Of a stretch of 64,000 nt of DNA, positions 1 through 9,985 are shown in pieces. The DNA is from Bryobacteraceae bacterium (GTDB lineage Bacteria > Acidobacteriota > Terriglobia > Bryobacterales > Bryobacteraceae), in NCBI GenBank assembly GCA_947458745.1, contig CANGYQ010000002.1, positions 558,001 through 622,000 of the forward strand, in the 5' to 3' direction. The stretch's first letter is position 1. Every line of letters begins with the position of its first letter. The position numbers and the translations under genes are program-made. Below the pieces are notes generated by a model. The model saw only the letters and a program-made list of their open reading frames with translations. It was not told the origin of the DNA and did no database searches.

Positions 1-320
1 GGGTCCAACTTCAGATAGTTGACATGGAGAATATCGAGGCACGTGCCGGCGATTTCGATTTTGTGCTGGCGGAAAGCGTCCCGATAACGCTGCTGGAGGG
101 CGGGGTCGGCCAGCGGCAGTTGGTTGTCCACTGGCTTGCGCCCTAAGGAGACCTCGAGACCCTCAAACCCCAGTGAAGCCGCCAGCAGCACAGCGTCCAC
201 ATCGGAGGACATCTTCAGGTTCCAGTCCGTGACGCCGATCCGCAATCGCCCCGCCGCGGGAAGTGCGGAAGAGGAAGCAGCGGCAGCCGCCGCGAGGCCG
301 AAGAATTGTCGACGGTTCAT
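1..320 (-). CDS. Sugar phosphate isomerase/epimerase-like TIM-barrel protein, Tat-exported, 3' end cut off
   Basis: Only the first 106 or so residues lie in the window; the gene runs off the left edge. The N-terminus MNRRQFFGLAAAAAA is a twin-arginine signal followed by an Ala-rich hydrophobic stretch. After the likely cleavage site come IGVTDWNLK and SLGFEGLEVSLG, the first strand and the conserved second strand of xylose-isomerase-like TIM barrels. A second protein of the same superfamily is encoded at 5665-6549, so this genome region carries two exported members. The family includes sugar epimerases and inosose dehydratases; the substrate cannot be told from this fragment. The start is the ATG directly before the Tat motif. 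Confidence 0.75.
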   Translation of the reverse strand, partial: MNRRQFFGLAAAAAASSSALPAAGRLRIGVTDWNLKMSSDVDAVLLAASLGFEGLEVSLGRKPVDNQLPLADPALQQRYRDAFRQHKIEIAGTCLDILHVNYLKLD

Positions 321-358
321 GAGCTGAGTCTACCGCCGCGCGGACGCCGCAGTGGAAG

Positions 359-3019
359 CTAAAAGCTGACTTGCAGTACCAGGCGGAAGGTGCGGCCGTC
401 GTTCAGGGTGTTGGTGATGACGCCGAAGTTGGGGTCGGTGAGCGAATTGCCGGGCTGGGCGAACTGCGGCGTATTGGAGAGGTTGATTGATTCGACGCGC
501 AGTTGCAGCCGGGTTTCGCGCGGCAGAGCCCAGGTGCCAGCGAGGCTGGCGTTGAGATTGTTGATCCGGGAGCGGCGGAACGTATTGCGGCCGATATTGC
601 CGCGAAGCTCACCCGGCCTGACATAAGCAAAGGCGGCGCGTGGCAGCAGCGCCCGGGATTGGTCTGGATGGCTGATGGTGCGGCCCAACACTGCGGGGTC
701 GACGACATTGGGCCGGTCACCGCTGATGCCGTCTACGTTGCCGAACCCCGGCGCATCGGACCCGGTTCGCAATCCGAAGGGCGTGCCCGTTTTCGCCAGG
801 GCAACTCCGGCCAGCGTCCAGGCGCCCCACCAGCGGCCCGGCTTGAAAGGCAACGCCCAACTGCCGCGAGTGAGGAAGCTGTGGGGCTGATCAAAATCGG
901 AGAGCGCCCGCAGATCGCGGTGGGAGAGCAGGTCACTCTGGTTGCTATTCATGAAGGCGTCGGCGTCATAGGCGGTGTTGGTATAGCTGTTGCCGGTGTC
1001 AATCGACTTCGAGAACCAGTAAGCCACCTCCATTCCCAGGCCATGCCACCGCGAGATGGCCAGCGAGGTCCGGAAGGCATCATAGTAGGCGCGCGAACCG
1101 TTGGAGAGGTAGCGGATGTCGCTGTAGCGGGGGTCGGGCCGGCGGGCGTCGATATTGGCCGTGGAGGGCACGCCACTGGAAAGCGCGGCCCGATTCAGTG
1201 CCCACCGCTGCAGCAGCTTCAGCGCCCGGCTGCCGATATAGCCCGTCTGCCAGACCCAGCCCGCCCGGGGTGAATACTCCCACAGGAAGTTGTACTGGTG
1301 CGAGTAAGGCGTGGCCAGATCGGGGGCAAAGTCGTAGAGCACCACGCGCCTAGGCAGAGCCACGTTCAGCGGTAGCGGGTTCACCAGATCCGGGTCCTGC
1401 CGCACCAGTTTGACGTTGCGCGGCGCATTGAACCGGGTCTGCTGGTAGGTGACGGGGAACACTTCGCCATAGTTCATGCCGTAGGCGGCCCGCAGCACAT
1501 GCCGCCCTGCCCGCCAGGCGAGGCCGAGTGTGGGTCCGAAGTTATTGGTGTCGGCACGGAAGGGCAGCGTGTTGCGCCCCCAGGTCTCAGTGGGGCGCGC
1601 GGCCACCTTGTAGGAGACGCCATAGTTGACCGTCAGGCGGTTGGAGACCGTCCACTTCTCCTGGAAGTAGGCCATCGCCTCGCGGTTGCGGAATGACCGG
1701 CGCAGGTCTTCCGTCGCTACGGAGACAAAGTAGGTGGTGGGCAGGCCGAGGCGCAGATTGGTGATCGGGTCGTTGCCGTAGTTGGCGTTGAAGCTGAAGG
1801 AGCCCAATTGCGAATCACCTTCGTAGCCATTCAATTGACGCATCCAGTACTCGCCACCCAAGCTTGTGTACCGGCGGCCGCGGGAGAGCTGCCACTGGGC
1901 CACCAGCCGGCCATCGTTCTGCACGCGATCAATCGGCACGGCGTTCTGCGACAGGATGTTGGTCAACGCCGTCCCCACAAAGATGCCTGACCCGGGGTTG
2001 TTCTTTTCGGGCACGATCAGCGTGTGGGCGCGGTCAAACGACATCCCGACGTTCATGACAACCCGGGGTGACCAGGTGCGCGTCCAGGCCCAGCCCGTGG
2101 AATGGGCGCGGGTGGTGGTATCGGGGTTCTGCCCCTTCACTAACTGGAATGCGGTGACACTTTGAAAGACCCAGCTGTAGCGCGCCGTCACACGATCCCG
2201 GGCACCGAGTGTCTGGTCCAGCCGGGGGGCGATGCGGTCGTTGTCGATAATCTGCGGCGAGTTGGTATTCAGCATCCGCGGGTCGATGTCGGGGCGGTTG
2301 GGAGTGATGGCCGGGAAGGCATCAATGATCCGCAACACCGCCGCCCGGCGCGCGGGATCGGTGGTGAGCGGCGTGCGCTCCGCCGCCAGCGGCACCAGGA
2401 TGTTGCCGTTCACCATGCCCCGGATTTTACGCTGGCTGGCTTCCATCGTCAGGCTGCCGCCGCGCCAGGTTTTGCCACCCGTCGTGAAGCCGTAATCGTT
2501 CTCCCGAGCCGGAAGGACGCCGCCTACCTGGAAGAAGGCCCGTGCCGAGAGCCGGCTGTTCAGGTGGCCATAGTTCAGTTGCCCATGCCAAGCGCTCCGC
2601 GGCACGGCGGGCGAGAAGAAGCGGGCCTTGGGGAGCGTGCCGTATTCTGACCCGAAGAAGCTGCGCTCGGACTCAAACTCGTTGACGAACGTCGCCGTGA
2701 CGCCCAAGCGCTGATTCAGCTCTTTGAGGGCATTGTTGTCGATCAGATTGAACTGGACGTTCTCGTTGCGGCGGCTCTCACCGGATTTGGCATCCGTTTC
2801 CCCCAACAGGTTGAGCGCGGTGCGGGCGCTGGGAGCCGCACCTTCCGCCGCCGGAGCTTCCTTGGCCTCCGCCCCGCCTTTGTCCGCCGCAGCCTTGCTT
2901 TCGGCGGGCCGGTTGTCCCTGGCACCGGAGCTTTTCGCCTCATCTGCGGCGTGTGCGCCAACCGACAGCAGGGTTCCGATTAGAAACACAAGTGGCAGCC
3001 GTGGCAATGAGGAGATCAC
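359..3019 (-). CDS. Oar-like TonB-dependent receptor-type outer membrane protein, without the usual regulatory domain
   Basis: The product has 886 residues, a signal peptide (hydrophobic core LPLVFLIGTLLSVGAHA) and a long beta-strand-rich region ending in a C-terminal Phe (VLQVSF), as expected for an outer membrane barrel. Motifs typical of acidobacterial Oar-like receptors are present: a FxPRxG-like block (NNFGPTLGLAWRAG), TPYSHQYNF and NTPQFAQPG near the end. Unlike the receptors at 22459-25677 and 49518-52571, it lacks an N-terminal carboxypeptidase regulatory-like domain. In its place residues 25-66 are low-complexity Ala/Glu/Lys. These receptors are thought to take up or bind large ligands; the ligand here is unknown. 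Confidence 0.8.
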   Translation of the reverse strand: MISSLPRLPLVFLIGTLLSVGAHAADEAKSSGARDNRPAESKAAADKGGAEAKEAPAAEGAAPSARTALNLLGETDAKSGESRRNENVQFNLIDNNALKELNQRLGVTATFVNEFESERSFFGSEYGTLPKARFFSPAVPRSAWHGQLNYGHLNSRLSARAFFQVGGVLPARENDYGFTTGGKTWRGGSLTMEASQRKIRGMVNGNILVPLAAERTPLTTDPARRAAVLRIIDAFPAITPNRPDIDPRMLNTNSPQIIDNDRIAPRLDQTLGARDRVTARYSWVFQSVTAFQLVKGQNPDTTTRAHSTGWAWTRTWSPRVVMNVGMSFDRAHTLIVPEKNNPGSGIFVGTALTNILSQNAVPIDRVQNDGRLVAQWQLSRGRRYTSLGGEYWMRQLNGYEGDSQLGSFSFNANYGNDPITNLRLGLPTTYFVSVATEDLRRSFRNREAMAYFQEKWTVSNRLTVNYGVSYKVAARPTETWGRNTLPFRADTNNFGPTLGLAWRAGRHVLRAAYGMNYGEVFPVTYQQTRFNAPRNVKLVRQDPDLVNPLPLNVALPRRVVLYDFAPDLATPYSHQYNFLWEYSPRAGWVWQTGYIGSRALKLLQRWALNRAALSSGVPSTANIDARRPDPRYSDIRYLSNGSRAYYDAFRTSLAISRWHGLGMEVAYWFSKSIDTGNSYTNTAYDADAFMNSNQSDLLSHRDLRALSDFDQPHSFLTRGSWALPFKPGRWWGAWTLAGVALAKTGTPFGLRTGSDAPGFGNVDGISGDRPNVVDPAVLGRTISHPDQSRALLPRAAFAYVRPGELRGNIGRNTFRRSRINNLNASLAGTWALPRETRLQLRVESINLSNTPQFAQPGNSLTDPNFGVITNTLNDGRTFRLVLQVSF

Positions 3020-3080
3020 AGAAGGTTCGCCAGGAGATCCTTTAGTCTAGCAAGGCAGGCGGGAGTCGCCAGAGCTGAGG

Positions 3081-4901
3081 CTAGTCGTCGTCTTCGTTGT
3101 TCGAACTGGTCACCTTCAGTACGGCCAGGAAGGCTTCCTGCGGAATCTCGACGTTGCCGACGCGCTTCATGCGCTTCTTGCCTTCTTTTTGCTTTTCCAG
3201 CAGCTTGCGTTTGCGCGAGATGTCGCCGCCGTAGCACTTGGCCAGGACGTTTTTGCGGATGGCCGGGATGGTTTCGCGGGAGATGATCTTGGCGCCGATG
3301 GCGGCCTGCAACGGCACTTCAAACTGCTGGCGCGGGATCAGCTTGCGCAGACGCTCAATCAAATCCTTGCCGCGCTCGTAAGCGAATTCTCGGTGCACGA
3401 TCATCGACAATGCATCCACCGGTTCACTGGCCACCAGCACGTCCAACTTCACCATGGGCGAGATACGGTAGCCGGACAGTTGATAGTCCAGCGATGCATA
3501 GCCGCGCGAGGCGGACTTTAGCCGGTCATAGAAATCGAGCACGATTTCATTCAGCGGCATCTCGTACATCAGCAACACGCGGCCGGAGCCGATGTATTCG
3601 AACTTTCTCTGGATGCCGCGCTTTTCTTCGAGCAACGCCAGAATGCCGCCCAGGTATTCTTCCTGCGTGATCACCGTGGCATCGATGATCGGCTCTTCGA
3701 TCTTTTCGATCTCCGACGGGTTGGGGAACTTGGTGGGGTTGGCCACCTCGATCACTTCGCCGGAGGTCTTGGTGATCTTGTACTGCACACCCGGGGCGGT
3801 GGTGATTAGGTCAATCCGGAACTCACGCTCCAGACGCTCCTGCACGATCTCCAGGTGCAACAATCCGAGGAACCCGCAACGGAAGCCGAAGCCCAAGGCG
3901 ACCGAATTTTCCGGCTCAAAGTTGAAGGCCGAATCGTTCAGGCGCAACTTTTCCAGAGCGTCGCGCAGCAGGCCATGTTCGTGGGACTCCACTGGATACA
4001 GGCCCGCAAAGACCATCGGCTTGATGGGCTGGAAACCGGGCAGCGCTTCGGCCACTGGGCGAGAGGCATCGATGATGGTGTCACCAATCTGCGCGTCCGA
4101 GACGGTCTTGATATTGGCAAACAGGAAGCCCGCTTCTCCGGCCGTCAACTGATCGCACGGCACCGGCTTGGGCGATTGATAACCAACGCCTTCCACATCA
4201 TGCAGTGTGCCGTTGGACCAGAGCTTGATCTTTTGGCCTTTGCGCAGCGTGCCGTCGACAATGCGGGTGAGAATGATGACACCGCGGTAGGGATCAAACC
4301 AGCTATCAAACACCAGGGCCCGCAGCGGAGCGTCCGGGTCGCCTTTGGGCGGCGGGACACGGGCCACGACGGCTTCCAAAATCTCCTCAATGCCGATGCC
4401 CTGCTTGGCGCTGGCCAGCACGGCGTCAGTGGCATCCAGGCCGATCAACTGTTCAATCTGATCGCGGATGCGGTCCGGGTCAGCGGAGGGCAGGTCGATT
4501 TTGTTAATGACCGGGATCAGTTCCAGGTCGTGGCTTAAGGCGAGATAGGTATTCGCTAGCGTCTGGGCTTCCACGCCTTGTGAGGCATCCACCACCAGCA
4601 ATGCGCCTTCGCATGCTTGCAGGGAGCGCGACACTTCGTAGGTAAAATCGACGTGGCCGGGAGTGTCGATCAGGTTCAGCTGATACATCTCACCGTCCTT
4701 GGCCTTATAGTTCAGGCGGACGGCGTGGGCCTTGATGGTGATGCCGCGCTCCCGCTCCAGGTCCATGGAGTCAAGCACCTGGGCCATCATCTCCCGGTCG
4801 CTGAGCGCACCAGTGAATTCAAGCAGACGGTCCGCAAGCGTCGACTTGCCATGGTCGATGTGCGCAATGATTGAAAAATTACGAATGTGGGCTGGATCCA
4901 T
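3081..4901 (-). CDS. lepA: Elongation factor 4 (LepA), ribosome back-translocating GTPase
   Basis: This is a full-length 606-residue translational GTPase, matching the usual LepA length of about 600. The G1 motif AHIDHGKST lies at residues 13-21, DTPGH (G3) near residue 80, and NKID (G4) near 135. The LepA-specific C-terminal domain ends in the basic stretch [16 protein letters not shown] followed by an acidic tail. LepA acts on ribosomes in the cytoplasm during initiation and stalled elongation. In many bacteria lepA precedes lepB (signal peptidase); that partner is not here, and the next minus-strand gene downstream is a receptor about 60 bases away. It diverges from the Uma2 gene across a 101-base gap. 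Confidence 0.97.
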   Translation of the reverse strand: MDPAHIRNFSIIAHIDHGKSTLADRLLEFTGALSDREMMAQVLDSMDLERERGITIKAHAVRLNYKAKDGEMYQLNLIDTPGHVDFTYEVSRSLQACEGALLVVDASQGVEAQTLANTYLALSHDLELIPVINKIDLPSADPDRIRDQIEQLIGLDATDAVLASAKQGIGIEEILEAVVARVPPPKGDPDAPLRALVFDSWFDPYRGVIILTRIVDGTLRKGQKIKLWSNGTLHDVEGVGYQSPKPVPCDQLTAGEAGFLFANIKTVSDAQIGDTIIDASRPVAEALPGFQPIKPMVFAGLYPVESHEHGLLRDALEKLRLNDSAFNFEPENSVALGFGFRCGFLGLLHLEIVQERLEREFRIDLITTAPGVQYKITKTSGEVIEVANPTKFPNPSEIEKIEEPIIDATVITQEEYLGGILALLEEKRGIQRKFEYIGSGRVLLMYEMPLNEIVLDFYDRLKSASRGYASLDYQLSGYRISPMVKLDVLVASEPVDALSMIVHREFAYERGKDLIERLRKLIPRQQFEVPLQAAIGAKIISRETIPAIRKNVLAKCYGGDISRKRKLLEKQKEGKKRMKRVGNVEIPQEAFLAVLKVTSSNNEDDD

Positions 4902-5002
4902 CGGGGACGGCGAGAACTACCTTCACTAGTATCCCATGACGGCGCGGCCTTGTGCCTTTCGGCTGGAAGCGCTTGATAAACTTGGAACAGGAGCGGCGTT
5001 TG

Positions 5003-5620
5003 ATGGCTACCAATCCAATTCCCCGGTTGAGCGAAGAAGAGTATTTGCGCCTTGAGCGGGCGGCGGAATACAAGAGCGAGTACTACCAGGGCGAGATGTT
5101 CGCCATGTCGGGCGCGTCGTTTCCGCACTCGCGAATTCAGCGCAATCTGTTGGTGGAGCTCTCATTGTCGCTCAAGGACAACGCTTGTGAAGCGTTGGGC
5201 TCAGACGTCCGCGTCCGCGTTAACGCCACCGGGCTCTACACCTATCCCGACGTTGTCGTGGTTTGCGGCCAGCCCGAGTTTGCCGATGACCAAAAGGACA
5301 CGGTGCTCAACCCCATCGTCATCATCGAAATTCTTTCGCCCTCCACCGAAACCTACGACCGCGGCCAGAAGTTCCGGCAGTACCGCACCATCCCCTCACT
5401 TCAGCATTACGTGCTGGTGGACCAATCTGCGATGCGCGTCGAGCACCACCGGCGACAGCCGGATGAGAGTTGGGTGGGGCTGTATTTGGACCAGCCCGAG
5501 GATGAGTTGCGGCTGGAGCCAATGGGCGTCGCGATTCCGCTGCATTTGATCTATGCCCGGGTGGAACTGGTGCCAGAGGTCATCCCCGCCGAGGGCTTGA
5601 TCGGACTGCCGCGCAACTAG
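5003..5620 (+). CDS. Uma2 family (DUF820) putative endonuclease
   Basis: The product is about 205 residues and fits the Uma2 family, which has a PD-(D/E)XK nuclease fold. The characteristic order is visible: LSEEEYLRLE at the N-terminus, YKSEYYQGEMFAM, YTYPDVVVVCG with the conserved Asp, IVIIEILSPSTETYDRGQK with the conserved Glu, and LQHYVLVDQ. The start was placed at ATG 5003, which matches the normal Uma2 N-terminus and has GAACAGGAG about ten bases upstream; an in-frame ATG at 4952 would add an unlikely 17-residue leader. The family is common in multiple copies in cyanobacteria and acidobacteria, and its role is unknown. It stands alone between lepA and an isomerase-like gene. Confidence 0.88.
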   Translation: MATNPIPRLSEEEYLRLERAAEYKSEYYQGEMFAMSGASFPHSRIQRNLLVELSLSLKDNACEALGSDVRVRVNATGLYTYPDVVVVCGQPEFADDQKDTVLNPIVIIEILSPSTETYDRGQKFRQYRTIPSLQHYVLVDQSAMRVEHHRRQPDESWVGLYLDQPEDELRLEPMGVAIPLHLIYARVELVPEVIPAEGLIGLPRN

Positions 5621-5664
5621 CCCCGCGCTGTGCAGAGAAGGCAACTGGGCATAAACTGGTGGGC

Positions 5665-6549
5665 ATGCATCTTTCGCGCCGCGCCTTCCCGATGGTTCTG
5701 GCTTCGCCGCTGCTGGCGGCTCACCGCACTCGCATTGCGGTCTCCACCTACTCCTACTGGCACTTCCGCGGACCCAAGCCCGACATCGAAAAGCTGCTGC
5801 CGAACGCCGCTGGGATTGGCTTTGATGGCGTCGAACTGCTGCATCGCGGCATGGAGAGCGAGGAACCGGCTTACATCGCCAAGATCAAGCGCCTAGCCGC
5901 CGCCTACGGCATGTCATTGCCGATGCTGTCGATCCACCAGGACTTTGTTTCGCCGGACGCGGCGGAGCGGCAGAAGAACATCGACCATACGGTGCACTGT
6001 ATGCGGCTGGCGGCAGCGCTGGGCATTCCCTACGTGCGTTTGAACTCCGGCCGCTGGAAGACCATCAAGAGCTTCGACGACCTGATGAAGGTGAAGGGTG
6101 ACGAGCCGCCGCTTCCGGGCTATGTGGAGAAGGACGCCATCGATTGGTGCGTCGGCTCCATTGAAAAGTGCCTGCCGGAAGCCGAGAAGCTGGGCGTGTC
6201 GTTGTGTCTTGAAAACCACTGGGGCTTGACCACCAAAGTGGAGACGCTGCTGGCCATCTGGAAGCGGGTGAACTCGCCGTGGCTGGGCCTGAATGTCGAC
6301 ACCGGCAACTATCCGGGCGACCCGTACATCGGCTTGTCGGCGCTGGCCACCAACGCCACCATTGTCCAAGCCAAAACCTACTACGGCGGCGGCGAATGGT
6401 ACACGCTGGACCTGGACTATCCGCGCATGGCGGGCATCTTGAAGAAGGCCAACTTCAAGGGCTGGGTGTCGCTGGAGATGGAAGGCAAGGAAGACCCGGC
6501 GACGGCCGTACCCAAGAGCTACGACGTGCTGCGCAAGGCGTTTAGCTAG
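5665..6549 (+). CDS. Sugar phosphate isomerase/epimerase-like TIM-barrel protein with Tat-like signal
   Basis: The product is about 294 residues. It begins MHLSRRAF followed by a short hydrophobic stretch, a Tat-type signal, then IAVSTYSYWHF and IGFDGVELLH (barrel strands 1 and 2), LCLENHWG with the conserved Glu and His of metal-binding xylose-isomerase-like barrels, NVDTGNYPGD, and GWVSLEMEG near the end with the last conserved Glu. These residues form the divalent metal site in the superfamily, so an active isomerase or epimerase is likely. I chose ATG 5665; a GTG at 5659 is also possible. Its stop codon shares the palindrome CTAG with the stop codon of the opposing gene. The substrate is unknown. 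Confidence 0.88.
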   Translation: MHLSRRAFPMVLASPLLAAHRTRIAVSTYSYWHFRGPKPDIEKLLPNAAGIGFDGVELLHRGMESEEPAYIAKIKRLAAAYGMSLPMLSIHQDFVSPDAAERQKNIDHTVHCMRLAAALGIPYVRLNSGRWKTIKSFDDLMKVKGDEPPLPGYVEKDAIDWCVGSIEKCLPEAEKLGVSLCLENHWGLTTKVETLLAIWKRVNSPWLGLNVDTGNYPGDPYIGLSALATNATIVQAKTYYGGGEWYTLDLDYPRMAGILKKANFKGWVSLEMEGKEDPATAVPKSYDVLRKAFS

Positions 6550-7289
6550 AACTCCTGCTGCGGCGGCAAGTGGGCGATCAACCAGTCGAGCATCGCCCGC
6601 TGGATCTCCTGGCCGCCGGAGCGGGCTTCGATGTTCACGTAGCGCTTGCCCTGCAGTGCGCACTGGCGTGAGAGCGAGCCATCATCAGGCGGTGGAGCGC
6701 TGGATTGCAGCACGCAGTTGAATGGCGAAGTCTCCATCAACGCGAAGTCTCGCGCCGAGGTGGCCAGCATGAAGTCACCGGGGCGGGCGGGGTCTTTGAA
6801 GCTGACTTTCTGGCTGAGCGGAATTTCGGTCTCGATCGAGTAGCCCATGCCGTTGTTGTGCAGCGCGATCAACACACCACCGTCGCGGGGCAGCAGCGCG
6901 TCGAGCAGCTTGGGCCGCTGGTGATCGAGGTGCAGACCGGCATTGATGAACTGCGCTTCGCTCCACTGGCGGTTGCGGCGGCGAAGGCTGCGGTCGGCTC
7001 CGGCGTGGGAGAACAGGCGGTTGGGATCGATGGAGCCACCAGCGATGGGGACCTCGCGGCGTTCACTTTCGACAAAGAAGCTCACGCCAGCCGGGGCCGC
7101 TTGTTCCAGCACGGTCCGCGCGGTGGACTCATCGCCATGGATATGGAGAAATCGCCAGCCAGACCTTCCTCGGGCCACCACCCGCAAGCGTGTATCGGCA
7201 ATTTCCAACTTCCGCCGTCCGAAGGGCCAAATGGCGGCCAAACCCAGTGCCACTTCACGGCGAGTGCGGCCGGGAGATTCCGGTGTCAT
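6546..7289 (-). CDS. Unknown protein with an M14-like HxxE metal-site pattern
   Basis: I do not recognise a named family. The product is about 247 residues, with a weak twin-arginine-like N-terminus (GRTRREVALGLAAIWPFG). Conserved-looking blocks are FLHIHGDES (HxxE at residues 51-54), GSIDPNRLFS (88-94), LIALHNNGMGYSIE (144 onward), GDFMLATSARDFALME and KRYVNIEA. The order HxxE, Asn-Arg, His, Glu is what M14-fold zinc carboxypeptidases and succinylglutamate-desuccinylase-like proteins show, so a metal-dependent amidase or peptidase role is an inference. A TTG at 7301 could add four residues. It converges with the isomerase-like gene; the two stop codons overlap within CTAG. The start codon lies inside the 7281-7330 repeat copy. 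Confidence 0.7.
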   Translation of the reverse strand: MTPESPGRTRREVALGLAAIWPFGRRKLEIADTRLRVVARGRSGWRFLHIHGDESTARTVLEQAAPAGVSFFVESERREVPIAGGSIDPNRLFSHAGADRSLRRRNRQWSEAQFINAGLHLDHQRPKLLDALLPRDGGVLIALHNNGMGYSIETEIPLSQKVSFKDPARPGDFMLATSARDFALMETSPFNCVLQSSAPPPDDGSLSRQCALQGKRYVNIEARSGGQEIQRAMLDWLIAHLPPQQEF

Positions 7290-7330
7290 GGTCAAGCTCA
7301 AAGGAGAACCATGATCGCAGAAGCCGCGGC
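7281..7330 (+). repeat. Copy A of the gdhA leader repeat
   Basis: These 50 bases match the ribosome binding site, start codon and first six or seven codons of gdhA (copy B at 8650-8700) at roughly four of five positions, with one or two indels. It contains AAGGAGAA and an ATG at 7311 that opens a 17-codon frame beginning MIAEAAASGK, ending at 7364. Similarity stops abruptly on both sides. Copies A and B lie on either side of the minus-strand gene 7406-8560. Confidence 0.75.
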
Positions 7331-7405
7331 ATCCGGAAAGAGGTCGGCTATCGCGTGGCGGTAATGCGAGGCAGGCCCACGCACGGCAACAGAGCGATCT
7401 CCAGG

Positions 7406-8560
7406 CTACGGAATGCGCTTGCCTGAAACACGCGGCCGCCCACTTTGGGGTAAGGCTCCTTCGGGCAGTGGCGTGTCATTGGGAGTCTGGTCGTGATCGA
7501 TCGGGTCAGAGCCGTCGCCGTCGGGCGTCTCGGCTGAGAACTCCATCTCCCAGTCAGAGGAACCCATCACGTACAGCCGCGCCACTTTCCCGGCCCGCGT
7601 GTCAGTGCCGCCCTCTTCCAGGCCGATCACCTGCGGGTAATAGCCTGGCTTGATCGGGATCTGACTCAGGCTGAGCAGCTTCCTCGGTTGTGTCCACGAA
7701 TCGAGGCGGCCCTCCGCAGAGAACGTGACGTAGACTCCCTCTTGCGGCCAGCCGGGCTTGCAGCAAGAACGATTCATCAGGATCACGTAGCGCCCCAAGT
7801 GAGTGTTCCAGTGGATCGAGGGGCCCCAGAAAGAATCGGCGTCACTTTGTTGCCAGGCCTGCCTGGCGGGGAAGATCGGCGAGGTTTGGCCGCCCAGGCC
7901 CGGTTCCTCCCACAGGCCCCGGTAATACTTCTGGACCTTGCCGGCCGGCGAGAAACGATCAGCGAAGGCCAACCGGGCAATCACGACGCCTTGATTTTCA
8001 ACCGGGCCGCCATAGTTGGTGAACAGGAAGTAAAAGTACTCCCGCGATTGATCGAGCACCACGGAAAAATCCCCATGCCCGGTGGCGAAGAAGCCATTCT
8101 TGGCCCCGCAGTCGGCCCGGTCGCCCGATTCCAGCACAATGCCTAAGTCCTGAATCGAACGCCCGCCATCATGGGACACCGCGGCACCAATCTTGGGAGC
8201 GGTTAGGCCGGAGGAGCCGCACACGCCACCGGGCTCATGGTGATACCACCCAAACACCGTGCCATCCTCATCCCGCCAAGCGGCTTCCATCCACAGCGGC
8301 CGGTATTGTTGCTTACTCACGTCAACCGGCTGGGAGTTCCAGAAGCTAAACAGGCTGGTGGCCTCACTCAACATCAGCGGATCGCCCGTGGAGGTGAATA
8401 GCCGCAAGACACCATCAACCCAGAACGCGGAACTGTTTCCATCGACGTGCGTCGGCAGACTGTGGCGTGCCGCGGGCCGTAGAGTCGCTGTTTGACCCCA
8501 AACGGCGCTGGCTGACGCGGCCAAGGTTAAGCCCAATAGAGATCGAAGGCAGAATGGCAT
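7406..8560 (-). CDS. Secreted glycosidase/sialidase-like beta-propeller protein, function unknown
   Basis: The product is about 384 residues with a signal peptide (MPFCLRSLLGLTLAASASAVWGQ). The rest is rich in short strands and aromatic residues, with motifs reminiscent of five-bladed propeller glycoside hydrolases: VDGVLRLFTS, GTVFGWYHHEP, KIGAAVSHDGGRSIQDLG (an Asp-box-like SxDGG), GHGDFSVVLDQ, YFYFLFTNYGG and WGPSIHWNTHLGRYVILMNR. Catalytic residues cannot be assigned. The start was set at the ATG before the signal peptide; an open frame continues upstream but is antisense to gdhA. The last 30 residues are Pro/Asp-rich. The gene is flanked by the duplicated gdhA leader, which hints that it was inserted in front of gdhA. 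Confidence 0.75.
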   Translation of the reverse strand: MPFCLRSLLGLTLAASASAVWGQTATLRPAARHSLPTHVDGNSSAFWVDGVLRLFTSTGDPLMLSEATSLFSFWNSQPVDVSKQQYRPLWMEAAWRDEDGTVFGWYHHEPGGVCGSSGLTAPKIGAAVSHDGGRSIQDLGIVLESGDRADCGAKNGFFATGHGDFSVVLDQSREYFYFLFTNYGGPVENQGVVIARLAFADRFSPAGKVQKYYRGLWEEPGLGGQTSPIFPARQAWQQSDADSFWGPSIHWNTHLGRYVILMNRSCCKPGWPQEGVYVTFSAEGRLDSWTQPRKLLSLSQIPIKPGYYPQVIGLEEGGTDTRAGKVARLYVMGSSDWEMEFSAETPDGDGSDPIDHDQTPNDTPLPEGALPQSGRPRVSGKRIP

Positions 8561-8649
8561 CTTTCTGTTTGACGGCGCCAGGTGCCTGTCGGTTACGGCA
8601 AGCGGCAGTGGCGCCGGGAAATCAAAAGGGAACCAGCCCGGTGAAAACC

Positions 8650-8680
8650 CGGTGTCATAATCAAGGCTGAAGGAGAAAGT

Positions 8681-8700
<20 letters not shown>
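8650..8700 (+). repeat. Copy B of the leader repeat, the working gdhA start region
   Basis: This is the copy attached to the intact gdhA gene. It includes CATAAT (a possible -10 element at 8656-8661), AAGGAGAA and ATG 8681 with the first codons MIAEAA. It aligns with 7281-7330, and the sequences diverge immediately after the sixth or seventh codon. Confidence 0.75.
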
Positions 8701-9982
<1,282 letters not shown>

Positions 9983-9985
9983 TTG

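Noticed and set aside
7281-7364. Leader repeat as a riboswitch or a functional small gene
   Set aside because: The similarity covers the coding start of gdhA and no conserved structure could be drawn; a 17-codon peptide is not supported by anything else.
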